This document shows, piece by piece, positions 42,640 to 54,400 of a stretch of DNA of 64,000 nt. The translations under genes were made by a program, and so were the position numbers. This stretch comes from Agapetus fuscipes. Its lineage: Eukaryota; Arthropoda; Insecta; Trichoptera; Glossosomatidae. The stretch is taken from the NCBI GenBank assembly GCA_951799405.1, contig OX637350.1, positions 7,611,852 to 7,675,851 on the forward strand, read 5' to 3'. The notes beneath the pieces were generated by a model that saw nothing but the letters and a program-made list of their open reading frames with translations, did not search any database and was not told the DNA's origin. The number at the start of each line of letters is the position of its first letter. Positions within the stretch are counted from its first letter, which is position 1.

Positions 42640-42790
42640 ATAAAACATCACGTGAATTCCCAACCATCGAGTAAACAGAATTATGTATGGAAGATGCAAC
42701 GTCACCCCTTGTGAGTGATTTAGTTTTCATATTTTTTCAATCTACGCGATGATGGAGAAAATATGCAACCTTCTACACTAGAGGAACAGA
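42640..42790. repeat. R5 interspersed repeat
   Basis: AAAACATCACGTGAATTCCC and GTGAGTGATTTAGTTTTCAT recur, diverged, at 63290-63420. Related blocks appear at 55380-55740, 52540-52700, 58370-58510 and 60800-60880. Class unknown. Confidence 0.5.
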
Positions 42791-42835
42791 AAGAAGACTT
42801 GGTAAATACTCGCATGAAGAGTGAAAAAGAGAAAA

Positions 42836-43024
42836 TAATTTCCTACCTGATGATGACTGAATAGTCGAAAACGTTAGTAGAATTTAAAATTTATTTTTTT
42901 AAATTATATTTATATTTGTGAAATAAAAAACAGTGTTCAAATAAAGTAAAAGGTGTTGTTTATTAAATAACCAACTAAAAAACATGAATTTTCACAGTGT
43001 TAATACACAAACCATAAAAAATAT
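42836..43024 (+). mobile_element. Penelope-type tail insertion, single copy with 12-bp duplication
   Basis: 189 bp flanked by an exact AAAAAGAGAAAA (42824-42835, 43025-43036). It contains a hammerhead-like core at 42847-42872 (CTGATGA, GACT pairing with AGTC, GAAAA), an AATAAA-containing middle, and the terminus ATGAATTTTCACAGTG with ACACAAACCATAAAAAAT. That terminus is shared with 21281-21322 and, diverged, with 52930-52970. Confidence 0.85.
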
Positions 43025-43036
43025 AAAAAGAGAAAA

Positions 43037-44414
43037 GATCTTTTACATAAAAAAAAAACGAATAACGCTTCGATGAGTTTTAAAAGAAATAATTCATTAT
43101 GTTGTCCCTTTTAAACGATTAATGTGAATTTTCAGACCAATAATAGTATAGTGGTTCCTTTTTTGGATAAAATTCAAGGTTCAAATCAAAATTCTAAACT
43201 CAAAAAATACAACTTCATTTCCAAAATGAGTTTGGATATGAATGTATTAGGAATGCGCTTATTTCAGACCGTTTGCAAAGGTTCACTAATCCTTCAGGAA
43301 CTTGTTTTTTCTTGAATCGGTCGGTCACTACATATTTGTTGTATTATTTTTACTGAAAGCACTAACTGTGCTATTCACCCCCCGCAAATCTATGGCTCAA
43401 CCGCTACCTACCTAACGTGAAATTTCTATGCAAAAAAAAACACGATTAATGTATCAGCTATGGATGCATGTGTTGTGAATAGTGCTGTAACGGTTTGTAA
43501 TTTAATAAGCATGTTTTAGCGTATGTTGTTTTAAGCTTATTTTCGTTCATCTTCATGCTTTTGATGACTTCGGATCCGACTTCGAAGACACGTTACAAAG
43601 CCGTTGTTCTCCAGAACAAGGTTCGTAAAATCGTTTTTTAAGCTATCTATTTTGTGATTTTAAAGTGAAAGAAAATTACCTAGATTTTCACAAGGCTGGC
43701 CAATTTATTAAGTATCATATCGCTATTTAAAGAATGCAATACCTCACGAGCTGTGGGCTATGGAAAGAACAAAATATGGTTAAATTTATAATTTAAAAGC
43801 GTGTCTCTTTACGGAATGCAATAGCTATGCAGTGCCGTTGCACTAAATTCCCAAAACGGCATATTATTAAGTTAAGTTGGAAACACCTGTGCCCTTGTGC
43901 AAGATGAATGTGAACTATAAAACTTACAGCAGAGGTCTTTAAGTAATTGGAGAACAGAATATAACACGAGTGCGCTAAGAAAAGCACTTTCTTGAGAACA
44001 ACGAAGCGAAGAGGGTTGTTGTTGAGCGATATAAAGCCTTAGTTATGAACATTACTTGGGAACTTTACGAATCACATCAAGTAGAGTCTGATGAAACGTG
44101 AACTGGAGGACGTGCAATTTCCTGGAAGTTATGCTTAAAGTCAATCTCTGGAGAGATTATTAGGAATGCAGGGAATTATGCTCCAGAAACGACGTATGCA
44201 TCAAGTTTGCTACGAGGAACTTTACAGCGCATTGTGATGCGTAAATTCAGGTGATCGTAAATCCTTCAGGGGAACTATCGTTAGATACATGGGGCGAATG
44301 TGATAACCTGAAGGGAGAAGTCAAACGAGGCTGTTGGAAAACTATTTTAAGTCCATAAGACTACGCGGAATATGAAAAGCTTTAATCGAGGATTACACTC
44401 TGTGCATATATACA
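43037..44414. other. Unassigned DNA
   Basis: No gene recognised. Frames at 43124 and 43793 lack domains. Confidence 0.45.
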
Positions 44415-44539
44415 AGTAATAAGTTTATATTATCTAGGTTTTTGGCAGTTACTTCGTGAAAGTTCATTTTAATAGATTAAAATAAAAAACTTCTTTGTTA
44501 CAATTCACATGAGCTTTTATTATTTTTTAAACACTACCG

Positions 44540-44571
44540 GTTTCGGGAGAAGCAATACCTCCCATCTTCAG
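44540..44571 (-). ncRNA. Hammerhead-like core, reverse copy
   Basis: The mirror of 44779-44810 with identical core, stem II and stem III bases. Confidence 0.55.
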
Positions 44572-44778
44572 GTGTAAATATAAACTAACATACAAATACA
44601 ATACATTATGACGTGAGGATTTGAATTACTGAGAATTATGAATCACAACACTTCTCCCCTACTTTCTATGTTTCCTACTACACCCCGCCCACATAACACT
44701 CCCCCCCCCCCTCCCCCTCAGTAATTCAAATCCTCACGTCATAATGTATTGTATTTGTATGTTAGTTTATATTTACAC

Positions 44779-44810
44779 CTGAAGATGGGAGGTATTGCTT
44801 CTCCCGAAAC
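44779..44810 (+). ncRNA. Hammerhead-like ribozyme core, forward copy
   Basis: CTGAAGA, one extra T, then stem II (GGGAG with CTCCC), then GAA. AC-CG-GT makes a two-pair stem III, followed by A17. Stem I is ACAC (just upstream) with GTGT (just downstream). This fits a type I hammerhead with a very short stem III as described in PLE tails. The extra base before stem II departs from the canonical core, so catalysis is uncertain. Confidence 0.55.
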
Positions 44811-44888
44811 CGGTAGTGTTTAAAAAATAATAAAAGCTCATGTGAATTGTAACAAAGAAGTTTTTTATTTTAATCTAGTAATAAGTTT

Positions 44889-47800
44889 CACTGAACACAG
44901 AGAACGTGTGAACGTGCAATCTGATGGAAGCAAATAGAGACAGCAAATTAGATGATAGTAGATGTAGATGATATATAGTATATGACAGTAGAGCAAAGTA
45001 AGGGCATGGCAGGTAGATACAGAAATTCTAGAAACACTTCTGAAAGCAAGTCTCTAAAAGAAAGTAAAAGCTGCGCTGAAAATGAATATAAAAGATAAGT
45101 TTTAAAAACTATTTTTGGTGTTCAGTTTACATCGATCAACATAAAAGAAATGAACAAAGATCTCTAATATTAATCGATGTCAGTTTATAAAAGATATTTG
45201 CTTTTGATATATGCCCACATTTGTAAAGCAGTTTCCTTTGCGTACAAATTTAAAAGTGAACTTATATTTACTTCAATGAAACCCTGATACTTAGATATTC
45301 TTTTCAATTATTTATTTGAAAGCTAATATTAAATATATTTGGATAGCCACACCAAATGGTACGCAATACCTAAAAATACCAATCAACTTTAGGTGGAGTG
45401 ATATTAAACCAGATTTGCATGAATCCATAAAACTGTCATTAGATTTATGAATTCGCGAAGTTCAGCATTCGCTGTGTAAAACAGTTGAACCATTAAATCG
45501 CTCGTCGATTCCCCATTATAACCGATACGCAGTAGGTAGAGCTATAGGTACTCGCATACATCTATTGCCACCCACAAAAGTTTGCCCGGTCGAGGATTGT
45601 TTTATCGTAGAAGTAATTTAATCTATCTTTCCGGGAAAACTGTACAGTCACGGGTTTAAAATTAATGATACTTAAAATTACATTAAAACAATACTTACTT
45701 TCGGGGCAGCAGAAAGTAACAATTATGGATTTTAGTACAATTGAGACACAACCAGTTGTGCTATTTTGCTCTATACGATATTTTAGCTGAAAATGGTCAC
45801 TAGAATGTCATGTGCTATCGAAATTAAGGCAAACAAAAATATCTTTTTTTATTAGTCGCGTTTCTTAGTTTTACTGGAGATTGATATATTTAATGTAACT
45901 TTTCAATGAAGATCTATAGGCTCCAGCACCACACCAAACATCTTCTCAGGATGACGCGAATAGAGAATGTGAAGCCAATATGTCAGGTCGTTTTGCGGGA
46001 TAGAAGACATTTCTTGATTTCACATAGCAAGAGAGACCACGTGAATACAATAGAGTTTAGAATTTGATAAATTTCCACCAGGACAAAAAAAAATACACCA
46101 AAGATACGGAGGGATAATTGGGTGTTATTTTCTCAAGAAGGCTTTCTGCCAAAACGAATACATCAAGAGAAAGAAGGAGAAAAAAAGTTTTCTAAGTTAT
46201 AAGTTTTTTCTTTTAATTGCGAGCTTTAATATTCTGTTATGATAGTCCTACATCTGAGAGCTTTAAATGAATATATCCTTGCAACTTAGATTATAGATTA
46301 TAGATAGATAGTCCGCACTTTTAAGTATAGTACCGCGTTATAACCGTATAGGTACTGTAATAATGATTATGAGTTGATCATTTCTTTATAGCGCCGTTTC
46401 GTGATGTAGTCACTCCAAGGGCGCTTAAATATATAATAACCTATTCTGTGACAGTTATAATGCGACCATAACGTTAAAAAAGGTTAGTTCATTAAAGTTA
46501 GGATCGACATGCCGTTTTAGGTTCTATGTCCTATGTCACACAACGAGCTTTATGATGTAAAACATTTTACAAGCGATTATAATTGTGATTCAGGACGGGC
46601 CCGCCAAAGCGTGAATTTTATTTTATCTTCAGAATAATTTTACGGGGCGTATTTTAATGGGCGGATTTTTCGTACGGCAGCCGGTGACTTGACATTGAGG
46701 CGGTTATTAGCGCGAGGTAGGCGTCACCCTGAAATCATCCCCTTTCATACATTTAATTTTGAGAGATTCAGAATTAAAGGTTTACAATTTTTAATTACGT
46801 AAACATAAAAGAGGCGCTGCTTCTTTTGAAGTCTTCCAAGAAAAAAGCCTCTCCGTTTTAAACTTAAAATTGCTCGCGATGAACCAAAAATAATGTTTGA
46901 TTTTAGATTCCCTTTGATTTTGACGGCCCGAATTTTTTTAACCTAAAAAACGCTTTGAGTGAAAAAAAATACATACTAAAAGAATTTTCACTTATTTACT
47001 TATAAGGGAAGCCGTATATAATTTTGTTACTTTTAATATGAAATTTCGGCATGCCTGGTAAACTACAGGTGGTAAAAATTACATCCGTTGAATTCCAAAG
47101 GATTCGGCGCAAGCGTTTCGTTTCTACAGACCTTATACAGGTTTCCTTTTGTAGCACCCAAAATAGCACGTCTCGTACATTTACATGAAAGAAAATCCTT
47201 ACATTATGTGCTGCCAAATGGAACCTTGTATGTGCATCACATCACATAAATAAATAACATCTTAAGAACCAAAAACGAAAGCGTCTATTTATTTTACATA
47301 TGTTTGTCTCACATACATTTTGCAGGATCGATGCGTACTCAACGTGTAAGATATAAAAAAATAAGGATTGTTTTGTTGATGGTTCAATAAAAGGTATTAC
47401 TAACTGAGAAATTTATGTACTCTATCAAGAAGTAGATTGACGTAGTCAATAAAAGTCAGCAAAGTAAAACGATGTTTCATTGGGATAAAGAGAGGTTAGT
47501 TGGGAAGACAGATCTTGAAGAACGATATGCAGCGGGAAGACCTAGAGAATTAAGGCACCTGGATGAAGATGTAAGAGTGTAAAATTGGAGAAGAGAAACT
47601 ATGGATAGATTGGTGAAACGGTTGATAAAGGAAGACAAGACCCAAAACGGATTGTCCCAACATGGATTATACAACGAACGTAAACTCAGAAACTCCATGA
47701 TGAAATTATTACGGAAAGCACAAATGAAAAGAAAGTGAAGAGTACTCGTTGATGAAAAAAAAAAAAAAACTTGAAAACACAAACCGTTTATATCAGTAGA

Positions 47801-48504
47801 ATAAAACAGTGTTTTGTTTTCATGTTTATTATTTTTTTTTACATAAAGTTCTACAGTTTCCGCTGAAACATTTCATAAAATGTAAAATGATTTCAAAATA
47901 AAAAAAATAACAAAATTAAACAACAAATACTTGTTGCTAAGTGGGCTAATAAAATGTTGACTTAAAAATAAACAATAAATATTATGTATTCTTCTCAGCA
48001 ATTATGCAATTTACATAAGTTACAAATTCTCGATTGGGAATACAAACTACAAAATTTTGTACATTTTCCGGGAAAATAAGTTATTTTCGCCACTGCCGAT
48101 ACAGCTGGAAAAAGCGCACAGGATTTGAATGAAACTTTTCTTTTGAATCCCAACGCAGTAATGGCCGTATTTTCGCATAAAATTTATGAAAGTCCGGTCA
48201 ACAATGTTGACAAATAGATTGGAGGGATTTATGGGGACATAAAATGTTTAAGGATCCTCCCTGTTTTCGCGCTGTGTACCTAGATGCTATATCCAGACAT
48301 GTCTCGAGACGCCTCTTAAGATGCATCTCGTGAAAAATGGCATTTTTCACCTGAGTAACAACAATACTATACTACCGCAGATATTTGTAGTATTTTTGCA
48401 ACAAATATAAGGAATTTTCATTGAAAAATAAATGCGCTTGAACGTGAACAAAAAGACTGCGGACTATGGCTGGATAACAATCCAAATCGCTAGAGCATTA
48501 TATA
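44889..48504. other. Mostly unassigned DNA with small remnants
   Basis: No gene. It contains a 5'-truncated R3 end at 46250-46306 (GCAACTTAGATTATAG tail), an R7 block at 46388-46440, and the LINE remnant listed separately at 47466-47680. Confidence 0.5.
47466..47680 (+). pseudogene. LINE C-terminal remnant
   Basis: One frame reads GRPRELRHLDEDVRV, a stop, then NWRRETMDRLVK. This fits the common LINE ending GRPR..W.DDV...G..NWRR.A.DR. The stop and short length make it non-functional. Confidence 0.5.
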
Positions 48505-48755
48505 CTCTAAATCTAAGCAGCAAAGATATATATCATTTTAGAATCATATTAAACGCATTTTCACAAGCAGACATGTTCAAGTTCGCGCTAACACATGCCG
48601 CATGTGGACCTACCATATAAAAACCCAATCTTAAATGAACATAAGCCCTGCAACTCTTGCCGACCTTCCCTGAAACAGGGGTGACATTGGCAAAGTGAAC
48701 CATTTTTTACAGTTTCGGTGGTCAGCCTCATACCAACCTATAAGTCAAGGAATAA
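48505..48755 (-). repeat. R3 copy, near full length, uninterrupted
   Basis: CTAAGCAGCAAAGATATATA at the left, CAAGCAGACATGTTCAAG, CCTGCAACTCTTGCCGACC, ATAAGTCAAGGAATAAC at the right. Useful as the reference for the split copies. Confidence 0.85.
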
Positions 48756-48961
48756 CTCAAACTCAAACTCGTGACAATAAACTTTTTATGTGTTAATCAT
48801 TAAATTAATATTTTAAAAATGACTTTCCACCCTATATTTGTGCTGACTTTAGAAATTTTCTATGCACTTAGTGTATGCGTAAAAACTACCCAATAAGACT
48901 ACCTACATATCAGAACGATTCTTTTTTTTATCTCGAAACAGGTAGGTAATCTATTTAAGCA

Positions 48962-49381
48962 GTATAATAATATTATGATGATTTATTTGGTGAGCGCTGT
49001 TTTTGTGTGTATCACACCTCAAGGGCCCTCTGCGAGCTTGGTCGTCGCTGTAGAAAGCGCCAATTCTCAAGCAAGACCCAGTTGTTGTAAGGTTGGATGA
49101 ACCTTTCAGTGACCGGTCTTTGCTAAAGGTTTATGAATTTTTCAACTCAGCGAAGAGCACATTCGAAATAACAATGGTTTATTTTTTGTGCTCCGCCGGG
49201 ATCCGAATCCACAACCTTCCATTTACGAGTCCGAAGTGTTGCCACTGGACTACGGACCGGTCCAAGATGCCAACGACACGCGGTATACCTGAGCGGTAAC
49301 CCATCCAAGTACTATCCGCGCCCAATGTTGCTTAACTTCGGTGATCTATGGGAACCGGTGCTTTCAACATGGTAAAGTCGT
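48962..49381 (-). repeat. SINE-1, full length with 5S-like head
   Basis: An AT-rich tail (48962-48975), the body, the tRNA-like module (49191-49263) and a 5S-like head (49268-49380). The head is nearly identical to 34316-34432 (minus strand GATCACCGAAGTTAAGCAAC and CTTGGATGGGTTACCGCTC). The tRNA-to-5S junction is the same in all three full heads. Confidence 0.9.
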
Positions 49382-49707
49382 TGAAGTATGGTTTGTATTT
49401 GCAAGCCACAATGTAGTTAAACGTATGGATTTGAATTTGATAGATCGCAGATTTTCGAGTATGTACATATTGTAGGTACATCAACAAAACGAATTATTCA
49501 AGAAGACACTTTATTTATTTTTTTTGTATGTATTTGGTTGATTTTTTTTTTCGAAGCGCCGTTTTCACTAAGATTTAGTCACAAGGACCCTTTATTCCGG
49601 GTATGACATCTGTAACACAAGTATAAAACTTTGCGTTTCAACTCAAAAATAGCGTTTTAGAAAGGCATATCGTCCCCTTAGTGCTTGTTTGTCCTATGTC
49701 GCAAAAA

Positions 49708-50046
49708 AAAAAAAAAACGCAACTAAGCTACACATATAGTGTAACTTCTTGCCGCGTTATCCCCGAAGGAGTCGCATGTGGCGAGTTGAACCTATTTATT
49801 TTTACAGGTAAGGGGGCCGGCCTTACACCAACCACTTCAATTGAAGTGGTGTTTTCCCAGCTCCCGAGAGAGCTGGTACTCATTTCTTGTGAAGGCTGAG
49901 TAAACCTTGCCGGCATTATTATTTTGGGGTTTGAAATAAACACCGAAACGGGAAATCATTTCTGACACCCTCGCGCTCGGTGGGATTCGAACCCGAGCTC
50001 ACGGCATGGAATGCAAGCACTCTACCAACTGGGCTATCGACCGGAC
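49708..50046 (-). repeat. SINE-2 copy, full length, reverse
   Basis: Starts with a run of 15 A then CGCAACTAAGCTACAC (tail complement) and ends CTACCAACTGGGCTATCGAC (A-box complement). The B-box complement GGGATTCGAACCC is at 49981-49993. Body complete. Confidence 0.88.
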
Positions 50047-50067
50047 ATCAGATGTCCATCAGAGGTA

Positions 50068-50240
50068 ATATCACATGAGCAAGGTTTGTATGTGTACTGG
50101 ACCAATGTGCCTTCAACTGAAAGAAAACTGGAAATCGTTTTAAAAAATATATAAAAAACAGCTTTCACTTTATCGTGTTATACGTTTTTTTCTTAGCTAA
50201 GATTGTGTGGAATGTGATTCTTAAGACAGTTTCTTTGAAA
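50068..50240 (+). repeat. R4 interspersed repeat
   Basis: ATGAGCAAGGTTTGTATGTG and TTTCTTAGCTAAGATTGTGT; see 6762-6927. Confidence 0.6.
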
Positions 50241-52718
50241 GGTTATCTTTGAATCAGATGGTAGATAAGTCTGAGAACTGAGTGAACGGTATCGTAACTA
50301 AGATGCCTCTTAGAGACAGTGGTGTACTTGTCACACGACTTAGGTTGCTGCAATATGGCACCTGCCTGGAGCTGAATGCCACGGCGTGCCGCGCAAAGGA
50401 AAGCTTACGGATGAAGAGCAACAGCATATTTCCTCAGTACAAAGTAGCACGTGAGCTTACGAACGGGTTGCTTTCACGTTTTACTGGAGATTGGCTCCGT
50501 TCAACCATACAATGCTCCACACTCTGTAGCGCGCCATTTACGAAAATCGTGGAAGTTATTGATCCGCACAAAATAAAGTAAGAGTTGAAAAAAATGCAAT
50601 GGTGAAGTGAAACCTTGTTTTGGGTATGAAAGTGCCGTGAAAATGAGATTCATTTTCTTTAAAAAATATTAGAACACGGAAAATTATTTTCTCATCATTT
50701 CCATATAATTATTTACCTCATTTGTGTAAAATATACTAGAGCCGCCTCTTATTCTATCTAGACTAATTTATACAGTGATGTTCACAATTTTTATCTTTAG
50801 CAGATCCATATTCATCGTTTTTTGTATGGAAAATTCACTTTGTGCGGCGGATGAGTCATGGATTCGCTGTGAGAATGACACAGTTAAAGTATAACGTACA
50901 GAGCACATGGCAAAATTTTACCCATAAGGGCGCCTAGGTACACAACAATCGTCGTGTTTATGTAAAAACTTGCAAAACCATGAGTTTTGTGGTCTAAATA
51001 TCGCACAAAGTTAGCTGCAAATAATGCAAACATTTGGGAGAGAGCCCATTAAGGACAACGTTCTACGTGATTCACAAAGAAGAAGTGCAATTCGTGGAAA
51101 ACATAAGTGGCAATTTTCATAGTAAGTACCTTTAGAAGGATTTTTTTTAATATACAAGGAAGTCTCAAAAAATACGCGTTAACATAAAAAAAAGAAAATC
51201 AAAAGGGAGTAACGAAAAAATCATCTAGGATACGTATATACAATGTATGTACGTAGAGTTGTTGCCTATGAATATGCGAATGTCGTATGTAATAAATATG
51301 CATGTGCTTATAAGACCATCACAATGTTTTGAGTGAGAAAGTATGATGAAAATGGCAAAGATTTCGAGAGCCTCTTGCCAACCCTGTTTAAATGGTAAAA
51401 AAATAAAATATGAGGAAATATGACATAGGTAATTTCAGAAAATCTCAAACATAATTATTACACGAAAAACTCTCATTCCTCTTAATTAGTTACATCTCGA
51501 ATTAGAAATTAAATGCTGTAACAATTTCATTAAATTTTCAATTACACCCACTCGGCAATGCTGAAAAAATATTATTTTAATATTGCCAGTATTCTCTGAA
51601 CACCTTAAATATCTTATTTTCAGCTGAAATATTTGAAAATGTTAACAACATGATTTTTTTGCTAATTTTATACGACACATTTGAGAGCATACTTCAAGTT
51701 TTTTAGCCAGTAAAAATTACACACACGTGGGTAGATAATATCATTAACCTTCGCATGATCTCCTGTCAAATATAAAAAAGATTTAAGGCTCACCTACTCG
51801 CATGAAAAACATTAATAACCGGTACGGAGTAAGAAGACTTGAAAAAAAGTTGTTCGGGTGTGTTCGTGTTTCGCGAGACGGTTTTTAGACCAATAATGAA
51901 CGGTGACTTGCGATAATAGGAAGCACTTATCGGAAAAGCGATCTCTCAAAGGAATCCAGTATCCAATAAAGGAAATGAAGCAGCTCAAAATTTAGCAACT
52001 TAATGAAAAACATAGGAGGAGCTTTCATATTGCAAAACACACTGATTCAAGTCTGATATGAAAGTTTAATGGAATTTCCTTGAAGTGTTGACAAGTTAAT
52101 TTAAATCGAATCTGTTCTTTATTATCTGCAGGTCTATGAGAACGCAATACCATAATTTCTATAAATAGGAGCCTGGAATGAATTTTCAGACTTATTTTCA
52201 TCAAAAAGTTTACATCGGATAACGTGATTTTTTAAATAAGGTATTGTTTTGGATTTCAATCGAATTTACTTATATGAAAAAAATAGTTGTCTTTCAAGAT
52301 GGACGGAAGAAGTCCGATAGCTCTTAGGTATTAAGACTAAATAAGCTGTGAAAATAAAGCTGTGTTCTTTCATCAAAAAAAATTATTTTCAAAAAATTTA
52401 CAAAATCAGTATTTAAATGTGTCATGAGAGGTTAAAAATACACATATTATAGTTTCTAGGCTCTAGTCTGTATTTTTTACTATTAAAAATTGTTGCGTAA
52501 ATTAGACAGGTACTTTCTGCTGACGACACTACACAACATTGAACAATGAGATCCGAACATCTTTAATTTTGAACTTTTTTTCTCCGAGCAAAAGTCAGTT
52601 TTGTGTGGGACTCCTTAGCAACCAATAACAAAAAATTTGTATACTTTTGACGACACACTATATTGTATATGCCAATTCATATGCGGACCTCTTATGCAGC
52701 ATTGAATTTATTTTACGT
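50241..52718. other. Unassigned DNA
   Basis: The 99-codon frame at 50282-50581 has several Cys and Arg but no domain I recognise. An R6 block lies near 50803-50881 and an R5-like block near 52540-52700. Nothing else. Confidence 0.4.
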
Positions 52719-52980
52719 ATCTTTAAGTTATTAAAACACTGTTTTTATTTTCACTCTTTATTTTTTAATTATTTGGCCACAAACGTTTTCGACTACACAG
52801 TAATCATCATCAGGTAATAAAAGAAATGATTACCTGATGATGATTACTGTGTAGTCGCAAACGTTTGTGGCCAAATAATTAAAAAATAAAGAGTGAAAAT
52901 AAAAACAGTGTTTTAATAACCTAAAGATAAGATGAATTTTCAGTGCTAATGCACCGACCATCCAAAATATTATCTGACGT
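52719..52980. mobile_element. Palindromic Penelope-type tail element
   Basis: Arms of 100 nt (52719-52818, 52829-52928) with about two mismatches around a 10-nt loop. A terminus at the right only (ATGAATTTTCAGTGC, CACCGACCATCCAAAAT) is related to 42985-43024. Hammerhead-like cores lie at 52784-52813 (reverse, intact GAAA) and 52834-52863 (forward, GAAA changed to GCAA). A possible 8-bp duplication AATTTATT (52705-52712, 52981-52988) is less convincing than the 12-bp ones elsewhere. Confidence 0.8.
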
Positions 52981-52989
52981 AATTTATTC

Positions 52990-53449
52990 CATTAGATAAG
53001 TGAATGAAACCAAATACTTTCTCAATAGGAAAATCTATTTCCTCACAGACAGACATTATTATAATGTCTTCCATTTTCTGTGATACACGTTTTAAAATTC
53101 CTCTATAATTTATGAAATATTTTTGCTCATAATGGTCCGTAGCAAAATAAAGTTTTAACTTTGAAAAGACAATAGGTTTTCAATATTACAATCGTTACTT
53201 TTATGTATGTAGGTATATAGTGTTACGAACGTGTGTCTGTGTTTTTTACTTGGGTAAGTGCATTGATCTAAATAAAATAAGTGTGTCTGTAGATGTAAGT
53301 GGTTAAATAATTATATCTGTAATTGTTCGATGGTGTGAGTATTCGCTCGAATTTTCTAAATAGAATATTTTCTCAAAATCAAGCATGTTCCAGTTCCCAA
53401 TGTCTCAAGAACCATCCGTATGCCATGCTATAAAAAGGGCCAAAGCTGA
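52990..53449. other. Unassigned DNA
   Basis: Nothing recognised. Confidence 0.4.
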
Positions 53450-53570
53450 CTTGACTTCACTACCTCTGAAAATAAATAGGTTCCAACCGCCACACGCTTC
53501 CCCTTCGAGGAAAACTCGGCGCAAGATTTCACTACGTTCACAACTTAGTCGCCTTGCGTTAGACGTGATG
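53450..53570 (+). repeat. SINE-2 3' fragment, diverged
   Basis: ACCTCTGAAAATAAATAGG and CCACACGCTTCCCCTTCGAGG up to ACTTAGTCGCCTTGCG align with the 3' third of SINE-2. Confidence 0.55.
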
Positions 53571-53932
53571 AACCCCTATAAGAGACAATGCAATTTTAGT
53601 TTAAGATGCAAGAATTAGCTAAGCTGAAAATGCAATCGGTAAGCACGGACTAGCCCAGCTCTAAATGCAATCCAGTGTTACGAGACGCAGGCAATATCCT
53701 CAGGAGACTGTTCAGGCAGCGTGTTCATTAACATAGCGATTTCATTACGCTGGATTGTATTATGTTCCAGGTAATCAGGTGACGCGCCCAGTGCTTGCTC
53801 CCAATTGCTACAGAGAATACTAATCAACACCAGCTCATGGGGGGCTTGCATTGCAATCAAGGTGCCCTTCACGGTGCACCCAGTTTCCAGGATCATTTAT
53901 TGGGTACTTCTGATAATTTGTAACTGACAAGT
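53571..53932. other. Unassigned DNA
   Basis: The 72-codon minus frame at 53678-53896 has no recognisable domain. Confidence 0.4.
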
Positions 53933-54085
53933 CCGGTCGACGGCTCAGTTGGTAGAGTGCTTGCATTCTATGCTGAGAGCTCGGGTTCGAATCCCACCGA
54001 GGGTGTCAGAAATGATTTCCCGTTTCGGGTTTTATTTCAAAACCCATTTTTTTCCTCAGCCTTCACAAGAAATAAGTACCAGCCC
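53933..54085 (+). repeat. SINE-2 copy, 3'-truncated
   Basis: GTCCGGTCGACGGCTCAGTT head, B box GGGTTCGAATCCC (53984-53996), body to CCTTCACAAGAAATAAGTAC. Confidence 0.8.
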
Positions 54086-54221
54086 AGCTTAGAGCGCCCA
54101 TTTAATCCGGTTGTCCCAAACAAAACAAGATGTGATAGAAAAACTCTGAGCACAGATTTAGAATCCCTTGATTATAATCAATTAAATTAATATATAATCC
54201 CTTAATTAAATTAAATATTTA

Positions 54222-54400
54222 GAAAAAGATCCATCCAGCCTTACAGCAACTGGGTCTTGCTTGAGTATTGGCACTTTGTAGCGACGACCAAGCTCGTATA
54301 CACCTACGCGGCACTACAACAAGTGTCATAGACCCCTAGAGTTTCTGAAATGTAGGGAGTCTCCCGCACAGGATTTCTTACAAAGACAAAAATAACCTCT
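54222..54400 (+). repeat. SINE-1 variant, 3' half with a different tail
   Basis: The SINE-1 body (GGGTCTTGCTTGAGTATTGG) continues past ACGACCAAGCTCGTATACAC into GGCACTACAACAAGTGTCAT and GGAGTCTCCCGCACAGGAT. The (ATT)n end is absent. The same alternative 3' end occurs reversed at 58545-58620. Confidence 0.75.

Larger units (their letters stand above)
44427..44876. mobile_element. Palindromic Penelope-type tail element
   Basis: A 450-bp insertion with an exact 12-bp duplication AGTAATAAGTTT (44415-44426, 44877-44888). Two inverted arms of 160 nt (44474-44633 and 44717-44876) flank an 83-nt C-rich spacer. The unique terminus (44427-44473, complement of CTTTCACGAAGTAACTGCC with AACCTAGA) is present only at the left. 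Both arms carry the hairpin core (44540-44571 reversed; 44779-44810 forward). It encodes nothing. Layout, terminus and duplication length match the coding PLE at 11071-12567 with the body removed. Confidence 0.88.

Noticed and set aside
49268..49380. 5S rRNA gene
   Set aside because: Always fused to the SINE-1 tRNA module, with substitutions and small deletions; a retroposed SINE head and not a 5S gene.
50282..50581. 99-codon frame
   Set aside because: No recognisable motif; isolated between repeats.
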